Origin: Acidovorax sp. FHTAMBA
GTDB lineage: Bacteria; Pseudomonadota; Gammaproteobacteria; Burkholderiales; Burkholderiaceae_C
NCBI RefSeq assembly: GCF_038958875.1
Contig: NZ_CP152407.1
Span: forward strand, 3,789,501 to 3,853,500
DNA length: 64,000 nt
Direction: 5' to 3'
Made by a program: the position numbers and the translations under genes. The notes beneath the pieces were generated by a model, which searched no databases, was not told the DNA's origin, and saw nothing but the letters and a program-made list of their open reading frames with translations. Of the stretch, positions 16,891-31,270 are shown in pieces (position 1 is the stretch's first letter; every line of letters starts with the position of its first letter).

Positions 16891-19400
16891 TCAGGGCAAG
16901 GGCCGAAGCGCGCGCTCCAGCAGTTCAGGCGCCATGGGGCGGCCGAACAAATAGCCCTGGAAAGCCTGGCAGCCGTGGCGCTGCAGAAACTCGAGCTGGA
17001 ACGCGGTTTCCACGCCCTCGGCCACCACGGCCAGGTCCAGGCTCTGCGCCAGCGCCAAAATGGTGCGCACGATGGCGGCATCATTCGGATCGCTTTGCAG
17101 GTCGCGCACAAAGCTCTTGTCGATCTTGAGCTGGTCGAGCGGCAGGCGCTTGAGGTAGCTCAGGCTCGAATAGCCGGTGCCAAAGTCATCCAGCGAAAAA
17201 CCCACGCCGTAGCGGCGCAGGTGCTCCATGCGCGAGATCACGTCTTCCACATCGGTGAGCAGCAAGCTCTCGGTCAGCTCCAGCTTGAGCTGCTCGGGGT
17301 TGGCGCCGCTGGCCTGCAGGGCGCCCAGCACCTGTTCCACAAAATCGGGCTGCCGGAACTGCCGCACGCTCACGTTCACCGACAGGAAGAACCTGCGTGT
17401 GAGCGCGCTGCGCGACCAGGCCACCAGCTGGGCGCAGGCGGCCTCCAGCACCCACTGCCCGATGGGAAGGATCAGCCCGGTCTGCTCGGCCAGCCCGATG
17501 AACTCGGCAGGCATGACGACGCCGCGCTGCGGGTGATTCCAGCGCACCAGCGCCTCTGCGCCCAGCAGCCGCCCTTCACCATCCACCACCGGCTGGTAGT
17601 GCAGCATGAGTTCGTTGTCGTGCAGGCTGCGGCGCAATTCGGCCTCCAGCGCCGCGCGGCTGCTGACGGCCGCCTGCATGTCGGGGTCGAAAAACCGCTG
17701 GGTGTTGCGGCCGGCGGCTTTGGCCTCGTACATCGCCAGGTCGGCATGCTTGAGCAGTTCGTCCACGCTGCTCGCCTTGTCGCCAAACAGGGCAATGCCG
17801 ATGCTGGGGGTGCTGTGGTGGCTGGTTGCGCCCAGGGCGTAGGGCTTGCCCAGGGCCTCGGCGATGTGGCGTGCCACCAGTGCAGCCTCGCTGCTGGCCT
17901 GGGTGACATCGGCGCTGAGTCCTTCCACCAGCACCACGAACTCGTCGCCGCCAAAGCGGGCCACCGTATCCACATCGCGCACACAGGCGGCCAGCCGCTG
18001 GGCTGCCTGCACCAGCAGCTGGTCACCGGTGTCGTGGCCCAGCGTGTCGTTGAGGTCCTTGAAATTGTCCAGATCAATGAAAAACAGCGCCCCCTGCGCG
18101 CCGGAGCGCGCCACCGCTGCGGTGGCGCACTGCAGCCGGTCCACCAGCAGGCGGCGGTTGGGCAGGCCGGTCAGTGCGTCGTAAAACGCCAGCCGCTCGA
18201 TCTGGCTTTCCACGCGCTTGCGTTCGGTGATGTCGCGCCCCACGCCGCGGTAGCCGCGCAGGGCGCCCTGCGCGTCAAACACCGGCACGCCACTGACCGA
18301 TATCCAGTGCATGCTGCCATCGGGCCGCTGGCGTTGTATCTCCAGGTCACGAAAGGGCTGATGGGCCTGCAGCACGGCCCGGTGCGCGGCCCAGTCGGCC
18401 TCGGTCATGTTGAGGGCGCCGATCTCCCACCGCGTGCGCCCCATCACGCTGGTCAGCGGTATGCCGTTGACGCTGAGGTCGCCCGCCAGCTGCACAAAGC
18501 GGCCTTCTGCGTCGTGCTCCCAGTACCAGTCGGAGGAAAGATCGCTCAGCGAGCGAAATCGCGCCTCGCTCTCGCGCAACTCGTTTTCCACGCGCACGTA
18601 GTCGCTCACGTCGGCAAAGGTGCGCACCAGGCTGCCGTCGGGCAGCTCCGTGGTGCGCACTTCAAACGTGCGGCCATCGCGTGTGGTGCGCCAGTAAACG
18701 TCTGGCGCGGGGGCCACGGCCCCTCCGGCCACATACCCATAACCGCGCTGGTCCACCAGGCTGTGGCCCTCGCCGAAGTCGCCGCGCTCGGACTGGATGC
18801 GGGTCAGGTCCGCCAGCGTGGGGCGCTTGGCCATCAGCGATTCGGGCAGGTTCAGCAGCTCGAGCACCCGCTGGTTGTAGACGATGATGCTGCCGTCCGG
18901 CCCGGTCTTGAAGATGCCCTGGCTCATGCTGGCCAGGGTGACCTGCAACGCGGAGCGTTGCTCCTGCAGCAGCGTCAGCGCCTCCTGCCAGATGCGGGCA
19001 TCCACCATGCGCACAGGCTGGCCCTGGCCCTGCGTTCGCTGCAGGAGCACGGCCAGGCGGTGCAGCAGTTCGCCCAGATGGGCCACCCCATCGGCCTCCC
19101 GCACGATGTAGTCGCCCAGTCCGCAGCGAAAGGCCCGCGCGGCCAGTGCCTCCTGGTGGCCGTCGATGCACATCAGCACCGGGCGGCCCGCACACAGCGC
19201 CAGCACGCCCGGAAGGTCCTGAACCGAGGGCTGCAGGCACAGCACCACGGCGTCCCAGGCATGCGATGCCAGCGGGGCGCGTGCCGCATCCGGGTTGGGG
19301 CTGTTCACCACCTGCCAGCCCGGCTGGCGTTCTTCCAGAAGCCGCCGCGCGGCCGCCGCGTGCAGCGCATCGCTGTCCACCCACAGAATGGCAGGCGCGC

Positions 19401-19404
<4 letters not shown>
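16891..19404 (-). CDS. PAS-GGDEF-EAL cyclic-di-GMP protein with pseudo-receiver
   Basis: An 837-residue soluble signalling protein. The first 110 residues look like a receiver fold (AILWVDSDALHAAAARRLLE) whose acceptor strand reads AVVLCLQPS, so the phospho-Asp is missing. Two PAS domains follow, the second ending in GVGRDITERKRVE. The cyclase domain keeps RFGGDEF at about 483-489 and the phosphodiesterase keeps GAEALVRW with EAL at 617-619, plus DDFGTGYSSLSYLKRLPLDQ, so both may be active on cyclic-di-GMP. Its ATG overlaps the stop of the upstream GGDEF-EAL gene (ATGA), so the two are translationally coupled. Confidence 0.92.
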
Positions 19405-22721
<3,317 letters not shown>

Positions 22722-22856
22722 GGTGGCGGGCGGGGGTGGGCAGACTGGCGGAAGGTGTTTCCAACAAGTGTATCTAGGAGTAAGACCTCCACCAGTAGCC
22801 CCGGATTTTTGCGCCCTGCGCACCCCGGCAGCGTGCGGGTTTTCCTCGACACCCCC

Positions 22857-22880
22857 AAAAAAAACGGGGCCGAGGCCCCG
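22857..22880 (-). terminator. Intrinsic terminator of acnA
   Basis: CGGGGCC-TC-GGCCCCG followed by a long T run on the minus strand, ten bases after the aconitase stop. Confidence 0.9.
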
Positions 22881-22890
22881 CTGGATGCCG

Positions 22891-25830
<2,940 letters not shown>

Positions 25831-25971
25831 GACGGACTCCTGAGAAAGGCAACAAGGCCTATTCTGGCAGCCTCGCATGACGGTGCAAACGTGGGGCTAT
25901 GCCAACGCGGCACCCAAACCTGTGCGGCGTGGTCGGGGCGCCCACCCCATGCCGCCTTGCCCGATATCGGC

Positions 25972-26032
25972 ATCAAAAATGGCCCTGGCGCTTGATGGAC
26001 TAGCGCGAGTAGCTATGTTTTCAGGAGCAACA
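25972..26032 (+). repeat. Dispersed palindromic repeat F1, copy 5
   Basis: TCAAAAATGGCCCTGGCGCTT, short spacer, TAGCGC-GAGTAGCTATG and a T-rich end. It lies 3' of the small membrane protein and upstream of acnA. Confidence 0.85.
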
Positions 26033-26043
26033 GCCGAGCTCCA

Positions 26044-26451
26044 TCACGCCGCAGCCCAGGTGGGCAGGCGGCGCACGCCAAACCACTGCAGCTCGGCCAG
26101 CATGGCCACCGAGACCACATGCACCAGCAAATAGGCCTGGCCCAGCAAGGTGGGCGTGAGTGTGGAGCCCAGCAGCAGCACAAGGCTGGCCAACGCCCAG
26201 GCCAAGTTGCCCACGATCAGCACCCACAGCCAGCCACGCGGCATGGGCTCGGACCGGGCAATCGCCATGGCCAGGGCCGCATAGCCCAGCAGCATGGCAC
26301 CCGTCACCTGCAGCAGCCCGGGCGGCAAGCCCAGCCAGTCAGCCAGGGGCGCTGTCAGCAGCAGGTGCAGGGCGCCGAGCACAACCCCCGTGGAGGCATC
26401 GAACCAGACCACGGCACGCAGGAATCGGGGGGAGGACATCAGCTTGAACAT
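26044..26451 (-). CDS. Small integral membrane protein
   Basis: A 135-residue protein with four predicted membrane helices (AVVWFDASTGVVLGALHLLL, VTGAMLLGYAALAMAIA, WVLIVGNLAWALASLVLLLG, AYLLVHVVSVAMLAELQW). No known motif was recognised. The ATG at 26451 has AAGGAGC at good spacing, which sets the start. It is divergent from an XRE regulator across 114 bases, so the regulator may control it. Confidence 0.75.
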   Translation of the reverse strand: MFKLMSSPRFLRAVVWFDASTGVVLGALHLLLTAPLADWLGLPPGLLQVTGAMLLGYAALAMAIARSEPMPRGWLWVLIVGNLAWALASLVLLLGSTLTPTLLGQAYLLVHVVSVAMLAELQWFGVRRLPTWAAA

Positions 26452-26565
26452 GGAAAGCTCCTTGGTTGAGGAAGAAAGAAGGCTCCATCGTTCCCGCCCT
26501 GGCGCATCGCGTCGATGACCTGCCAGGTAATGGCCCGTGTGTGGTTTGCGCCTAGGATGGCGGCC

Positions 26566-27450
26566 ATGACCTCCCCCGCACCGTCCTCCCACCGCCCCCC
26601 GCGCCATCCCTTGCCGCACCGCGTGGCACCGGCGGGGCCCACCTCGTTTGGCGACCACCTGCGCACCTGGCGCCAGCAGCGGCACCTGAGCCAGCTGGCG
26701 CTGGCCGACGAAGCGGATATCTCCCCGCGGCACGTGAGCTTCATGGAAACCGGCCGCACCAACCCCAGCCGCGACATGGTGCTGCGCCTGTGCGACCGCC
26801 TGGCCGTTCCGCTGCGCGAGCGCAACGCCCTGCTCGTGTCCGCGGGCTATGCACCCATGTACCGCGAGCGCGCACTGGACGACCCCGCGCTGGCCGCCGC
26901 GCGCCAGGCGGTGGAGCTGGTGCTCAAGGGCCACGAGCCCTGCCCCGCAATTGCGCTCGACCGCTGCTGGAACGTGGTGGCCGCCAACCAGGCCGCCCAC
27001 GCACTGCTGGCTGCGCACGTCAGCCCCGCACTGCTGGTACCGCCCATCAACGTGTTCCGTCTGAGCCTGCACCCTGAGGGGCTGGCGCCGCGCATTGCCA
27101 ACCTTGCCCAGTGGCGCGCCCACCTTTTGGAGCGCCTGCGCCAGCAGATTCAGGCCACCGCAGATCCCGCGCTGATGGCCTTGCAGGCGGAACTGCAGCA
27201 ATATCCGGCCCCGCCCGAATCCAGTAACCTCGTGCTCGCCGGGGAAATGCTGGGCGTGGTAATGCCTTTCTGTTTTGAAAGCGTGCACGGAATGCTGTCA
27301 CTCATCAGCACCACGACCATATTCGGAACGCCGGTGGACGTGACCCTTCAGGAACTGGCGGTGGAATCTTTCTTCCCGGCAGACGATTTCACCAGCAGGG
27401 TATTGCGAAAGCTCGCTCAGGAAAACGCGGCGCCGCAAGTGGTGACATGA
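26566..27450 (+). CDS. XRE-family regulator with MmyB-like ligand domain
   Basis: A 294-residue transcription factor. The helix-turn-helix is at about 28-80 (FGDHLRTWRQQRHLSQLALA, then DISPRHVSFMETGRTNPSRDM), followed by the MmyB-like ligand-binding domain marked by LNRYDP-like sequence: AIALDRCWNVVAANQAAHAL and later GVVMPFCFESVHGMLSLIST. MmyB-like domains bind acyl ligands and often regulate a divergent gene; here that is the small membrane protein. ATG 26566 is favoured by AGGA nine bases before; an ATG three codons upstream is possible. Confidence 0.85.
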   Translation: MTSPAPSSHRPPRHPLPHRVAPAGPTSFGDHLRTWRQQRHLSQLALADEADISPRHVSFMETGRTNPSRDMVLRLCDRLAVPLRERNALLVSAGYAPMYRERALDDPALAAARQAVELVLKGHEPCPAIALDRCWNVVAANQAAHALLAAHVSPALLVPPINVFRLSLHPEGLAPRIANLAQWRAHLLERLRQQIQATADPALMALQAELQQYPAPPESSNLVLAGEMLGVVMPFCFESVHGMLSLISTTTIFGTPVDVTLQELAVESFFPADDFTSRVLRKLAQENAAPQVVT

Positions 27451-27577
27451 GATACCCGCATTTGCGGAAACTGCGGATCGGCGCGGTCATGCCGGTGCAG
27501 CCCCTATATGCCCTGCGGGTGCCACCAAACACGCGCAGCGCTGCCGTGTAACTGCAGCCAAACTCAAGGATTGCGCA

Positions 27578-27607
27578 TTAAAAAAGCCCGCAAAAGCGGG
27601 CTTTTTG
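27578..27607. terminator. Bidirectional terminator
   Basis: AGCCCGC-AAAA-GCGGGCT with an A run before and T run after, serving the minus-strand H-NS-like gene (end at 27630) and possibly the XRE gene. Confidence 0.9.
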
Positions 27608-27629
27608 GTGCAGGGCAGATGACGCAGCC

Positions 27630-27932
27630 TTAAATCGCAAACTTCTCGCGGTTTTCATTCTGAATCCACTTGGGTGCCTTACCGCGCCCTGTCCAGGTTT
27701 CACCGGTCGCGGGATTGCGGTACTTGGGAGCCACCTTGGTACCTGCCATGGAGCTGCGCCCCGTCTTGCCGGCACCCTTGCCAGCCGGAAATACATCCTG
27801 GGGGGTCAGACCAAACTCTGACACCAGAGACCGGACCTGCGCTACCGCGTCTGACAATTCCCGGCGCCGGGCTTCGCTGATTTGTTGCTCAAGGGCTTCG
27901 CGCTGCTTCAACAGTTCTTTGTAGCTGGTCAT
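27630..27932 (-). CDS. H-NS family nucleoid-associated protein
   Basis: A 100-residue protein with an N-terminal coiled coil (MTSYKELLKQREALEQQISE) for oligomerisation and a C-terminal DNA-binding domain with the H-NS/BpH3 motif KYRNPATGETWTGRGKAPKW. Such proteins coat AT-rich DNA and silence genes. It has its own promoter region and a strong terminator. The AT-rich leader at 27955-28015 stands out from the surrounding GC-rich DNA and could be an autoregulatory site, which is inference. Confidence 0.93.
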   Translation of the reverse strand: MTSYKELLKQREALEQQISEARRRELSDAVAQVRSLVSEFGLTPQDVFPAGKGAGKTGRSSMAGTKVAPKYRNPATGETWTGRGKAPKWIQNENREKFAI

Positions 27933-28269
27933 GGTCTGGATTTAAGAGGGTGAAAGACGTGGGATTATAAGAACAAGAAAAAACTTTTACACAAGCACCC
28001 CAAAATTAAATTCTGGTACCCGATTAACACCATGCAGCATATTGGCGCCAGCGTGTGCCTGCCCCCGCCCCCTGGGTAACCGCGCTGCTCACGCCACAGC
28101 AGCCAATATCCGGCCCCGCGTCGCTTTGCGCCCCCAAAGAGCGCAATGCGCGCTGGGAACGCCATATTCAAGCACTGCAATACACCGCCGGGCATACAGC
28201 ACCGTGCTGGTGCCTGCGAAAAGCACTGAAAATACCCTCTTCTATCGACAAAAATCAGAACCACCGCAC
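27933..28269. other. Non-coding stretch between H-NS-like gene and apaH
   Basis: A divergent promoter region of 337 bases. The first 80 bases are AT-rich; the rest is ordinary. No conserved open frame or repeat copy was seen. Confidence 0.6.
27964..27994 (-). promoter_or_regulatory. Probable promoter of the H-NS-like gene
   Basis: On the minus strand, TATAAT at 27969-27964 with TTGTGT at 27994-27989 (19-base spacing), about 32 bases before the start codon. The -10 is perfect, the -35 weak. Confidence 0.6.
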
Positions 28270-29115
28270 ATGGCTCTTTATTGCATTGGTGACATTCAGG
28301 GATGTGATGGCGCGCTGGGGCGCCTGCTGGACACCATCGGCTTTTCACCCAGCCGGGACACCGTTTATCTGCTGGGGGATCTGGTCAACAGGGGGCCTGA
28401 TTCAGCGGCCGTGTTGCGCCGTTGCATGCGCCAGGGCGATGCACTGCGCTGCCTGCTGGGCAACCACGACCTGCACCTCCTGGCCGCAGCGCACGGTGCG
28501 CGCGCGCCCTCCCGGCGCGACACCCTCCACTCGGTGCTGGAGGCTCCCGATCGCGAAGCCCTGCTGGACTGGATACGCCAGCAGCCACTGGCCCGCACGC
28601 ACGACCATGCAGGCGAGACCCTGCTGATGGTGCACGCGGGCGTTCTGCCCAGCTGGTCGGCTGCGGACGTCCTGGCGTACGCGCACGAGGTGCAGGCCGT
28701 GCTGCGCGGCGATCACCTGGGGGCGTTCCTGCAGGCCATGTATGGCAATACGCCCGACCGATGGAGTGATCATCTGCAAGGTACCGACCGCCTGCGGGTC
28801 ATCGTCAACGCGCTGACCCGGTTGCGCTTCTGCTCTGCCGAAGGGGCCATGGATTTTGAAAGCACCGAAAGCGCCAGCGCAGCCCCGCCGGGCCTGCTGC
28901 CCTGGTTCGATGTGCCGGGGCGGCAGACTGCGGGCACGCTCACAGCGTTCGGGCACTGGTCCACACTCGGCTGGCTCAACCGCAGCGATCTGCTGGGGCT
29001 GGACACCGGGTGCGTATGGGGTGGATGCCTGAGTGCGGTGCGTTTTGGCACCACGCTGGCGGAGCGCGAACTGCTGCAGGTGCACTGCGAAGCCTCGCAG
29101 CAACCGGGCACCTGA
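28270..29115 (+). CDS. apaH: Symmetrical bis(5'-nucleosyl)-tetraphosphatase
   Basis: A 281-residue metallophosphatase that cleaves diadenosine tetraphosphate to two ADP and in other bacteria removes Np4 caps from RNA. Metal-ligand motifs are YCIGDIQGC, LLGDLVNRGPDS and CLLGNHDLHLL, with VHAGVLPSW and the C-terminal GLDTGCVWGG. The start at MALYCIG matches the family; an upstream reading is non-homologous. It is convergent with apbE. Confidence 0.94.
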   Translation: MALYCIGDIQGCDGALGRLLDTIGFSPSRDTVYLLGDLVNRGPDSAAVLRRCMRQGDALRCLLGNHDLHLLAAAHGARAPSRRDTLHSVLEAPDREALLDWIRQQPLARTHDHAGETLLMVHAGVLPSWSAADVLAYAHEVQAVLRGDHLGAFLQAMYGNTPDRWSDHLQGTDRLRVIVNALTRLRFCSAEGAMDFESTESASAAPPGLLPWFDVPGRQTAGTLTAFGHWSTLGWLNRSDLLGLDTGCVWGGCLSAVRFGTTLAERELLQVHCEASQQPGT

Positions 29116-29125
29116 ACAAAACCGC

Positions 29126-30166
29126 TCAGGCAGCCACGCGCTCCATCGAGGCAGCCATGCCGGCGGAATACCAGGCACCACCGTCCTGCGAAACCACCAG
29201 CGCTTGCACGCCCGGCCGACGGGCCACCAGGGCCTGTCCGGCCTTGGCGCCGCGCACCATCATGGCGGCGCCGAGCCCGTTCACCTCGGCTACATCACGG
29301 GCCAGCAGACTCACGCCGTGCACACCGCCAGTCGGGTACCCCGTGCGGGGATCCAGAATATGGTGTCTGCGCTGCCCCGCCGCCATGAAGAACCGCTCGT
29401 AGTCGCCCGACGAAGCCACCACCGCCCGGCCCTGCACGGGCAGCACGCCCAGCAAACGCTCTGGCGCGCGGGGGTCGCGCAGGCCCACACGCCAGGGGCG
29501 CCCCTGCAGCTGCCCCATGACCAGCACATCGCCGCCACCATTGATGAGCGCATGGCCCACCCCGTGGTTGCGCAGCACCTGCATGCCCGCCTCAAGAATG
29601 GGCAGCTTTGCAATGCCGCCCAGATCCAGCGCCATGCCCTGCTCGGCCAGGTAAGCGGTACCGGCCCGTTCATCCAGCACCAGACGGCGCGCATCCACAC
29701 GCCGCAGTTGCCGGGCAATCTCGCTGGCGGAGGGCGCGGCCTGATGGCCCGCCTCGAACCGCCAGCCCTTGAGCGAGCCCACAGTGATGTCAAAAGCACC
29801 GCCACTGAAGCCGTGCATCTGCTGTGCTGCCTGCAGCAGCCGCATCACTTCGGGCGGAACCTCCACAGGCTGGATCCCGGCGGCGCGGCTGATGCGGCTG
29901 ACCGCGCTGTCAGCCCGGTAGCGGCTTAGCAGCGCCTCCAGGCGCGCCATCTCGGCGTAGGCCTGGTCGATAGCATGGCGCCCCAAGGGCGCATCCAGAC
30001 CATCGACCACGATGTCCACCTGTGTTCCCATCAAGGGGCGCGATACACGCTGCGGCGACTGCGCACCCGGGGTGGCCGACACCCAGGGCGCACACCCCAG
30101 CAAGGGCAGCGCCATGGCGATCCGGCGCCTCAACGGGCTGAATGCAGTACTTGGAGCGGAGTTCAT
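29126..30166 (-). CDS. apbE: FAD:protein FMN transferase (ApbE/NosX type)
   Basis: A 346-residue exported enzyme that attaches FMN covalently to a threonine of partner flavoproteins. The signal region has LRRRIAMALPLLG, so twin-arginine export is possible. Family blocks: MGTQVDIVVDG, the Mg/FAD-binding LDLGGIAK, INGGGDVLVMGQ and HHILDPRTGYPTGGV. Next to nos genes the expected target is the NosR periplasmic FMN domain, where NosX plays this part in other denitrifiers. It follows the cytochrome gene by 12 bases on the same strand. Confidence 0.92.
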   Translation of the reverse strand: MNSAPSTAFSPLRRRIAMALPLLGCAPWVSATPGAQSPQRVSRPLMGTQVDIVVDGLDAPLGRHAIDQAYAEMARLEALLSRYRADSAVSRISRAAGIQPVEVPPEVMRLLQAAQQMHGFSGGAFDITVGSLKGWRFEAGHQAAPSASEIARQLRRVDARRLVLDERAGTAYLAEQGMALDLGGIAKLPILEAGMQVLRNHGVGHALINGGGDVLVMGQLQGRPWRVGLRDPRAPERLLGVLPVQGRAVVASSGDYERFFMAAGQRRHHILDPRTGYPTGGVHGVSLLARDVAEVNGLGAAMMVRGAKAGQALVARRPGVQALVVSQDGGAWYSAGMAASMERVAA

Positions 30167-30178
30167 GGCGCGCCGCCG

Positions 30179-30589
30179 TCAAACGGATTGGTCGGCCATG
30201 TAGTCCACCGCAGCCTTGACTTCATCGTCGGTCAAGTTGGCGGCGCCCCCCTTGGCGGGCATCATGCCCTTGGAGCCCGTGTAGCCCTCGATGGCGTGCT
30301 TGTACAAGGTGTCTTTGCCCTGCGCAATGCGTGGTCCCCATTCGGCCTTGTCGCCCGGCTTGGGCGCGCCCGCCACGCCGGCGGCGTGGCACATGGCGCA
30401 GGTTTTTCCGTAGACGCTTTTGCCCACCGTGTTCTCTGCCACCGGTGCCGGGGCCGGGGCCGCAGCAGGTGCGGGGGCCGCGGCAGGCGCTGCAACGGGA
30501 GCTGGCGCATCAGCCGGCTTCTTGTCGCCACAAGCCGCCAGCGTCAGTGAGACTGCAGCGGCCGCGAGAAGACTGGAGAGTTTTTTCAT
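30179..30589 (-). CDS. Lipoprotein cytochrome c (c5-like)
   Basis: A 136-residue mono-haem cytochrome. The signal ends in a lipobox LAAC at about 17-20, so it should be anchored to a membrane. An Ala-Pro-rich linker of about 28 residues follows, then the haem domain with CAMCHAAG and the axial Met region KGMMPAKGG near the C-terminus. Layout resembles cytochrome c5/c555. Beside nos genes, it is a good candidate electron donor to NosZ. It is divergent from the nosZ operon and followed by apbE. Confidence 0.88.
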   Translation of the reverse strand: MKKLSSLLAAAAVSLTLAACGDKKPADAPAPVAAPAAAPAPAAAPAPAPVAENTVGKSVYGKTCAMCHAAGVAGAPKPGDKAEWGPRIAQGKDTLYKHAIEGYTGSKGMMPAKGGAANLTDDEVKAAVDYMADQSV

Positions 30590-30839
30590 GGGTATTCCTG
30601 TTTTGGTATGGATGAAAGACGGGAAAAGCAGGGGCCGAAGCCACATGTGCCAACAACACCTGCAAGCATCGCGGTACGCCTGCAGCGAACGCCGCGCCGG
30701 ATCATGAACAACGCAAGCCTCTTAACACATCGCATTTGACGCACCTGAAATGCATCATAAGAAGGATGCACTGCGCGACGCAACACCAACAATGTAATGG
30801 AGAGTGCTTGACAGACGCGAGCGGTTTGGACGTCAATGT

Positions 30840-30853
30840 ATGACCTAGATCAA
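30840..30853 (+). promoter_or_regulatory. FNR/DNR-type box
   Basis: ATGAC-CTAG-ATCAA differs from the consensus TTGAT-N4-ATCAA at two positions, one of them in a C common in DNR sites. Its centre (30846.5) is 41.5 bases before the transcription start implied by the -10 element at 30876-30881. Confidence 0.7.
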
Positions 30854-30856
30854 TTT

Positions 30857-30875
30857 GATTCATATTACATGAATC
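30857..30875. promoter_or_regulatory. Perfect palindrome between FNR-type box and -10
   Basis: GATTCAT-ATTAC-ATGAATC lies between the box and the -10 element, where a second regulator could bind. Partly overlapping, ATCAA-T-TTGAT is also symmetrical. Confidence 0.5.
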
Positions 30876-30881
30876 TATATT
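30876..30881 (+). promoter_or_regulatory. Probable -10 element of the nos operon
   Basis: TATATT, placed as expected for a class II FNR-dependent promoter; the implied start of transcription is close to 30888. Confidence 0.55.
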
Positions 30882-30888
30882 CGATCCC

Positions 30889-31248
30889 ATGCAATCCCTA
30901 CAGCCCGTGACCCGATTCCGTTGCTGGATCCTGGCATGGCTTCTGCTGTCATTGGGTGCAGCGACTGCTGCTCCCCTGGTCCAGCCGCAAAAGATGCTCG
31001 ATGCGGTGTGCTCGATGGGGGGCGCCCTGAAGCTGGTCCTCGTTGACGATGGCGCCACCACCCACTCTGGCAGCGCAGACTCACAGTGCCCCCAGTGCCT
31101 TTTCGGTGGCACGCCGGTGCCAGCGACAGTCCCGTTCCCGGCCTGCGCCTTGGCGACCACATCGCCGTCCTCCGTTCCTCCCGTGCTGCGGGACAGGGTT
31201 GCCAATGCAATACCTCCTCCTGCACGCGCGCCCCCTGTTTTTTTGTAA
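30889..31248 (+). CDS. DUF2946-like exported protein
   Basis: A 119-residue protein with a signal peptide (FRCWILAWLLLSLGAATAAP) and the pattern AVCSMGG ... SQCPQC, resembling the DUF2946 family, often found near copper-related genes. The spaced Cys-Met and Cys-Pro-x-Cys could bind copper, which suits a gene just before nosZ. The ATG coincides almost exactly with the predicted transcription start, so it would be leaderless, or the true start lies elsewhere. It is the first gene of the nos operon, 22 bases before nosZ. Confidence 0.65.
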   Translation: MQSLQPVTRFRCWILAWLLLSLGAATAAPLVQPQKMLDAVCSMGGALKLVLVDDGATTHSGSADSQCPQCLFGGTPVPATVPFPACALATTSPSSVPPVLRDRVANAIPPPARAPPVFL

Positions 31249-31270
31249 GTGAATCCTAAAGAGGTGAACC

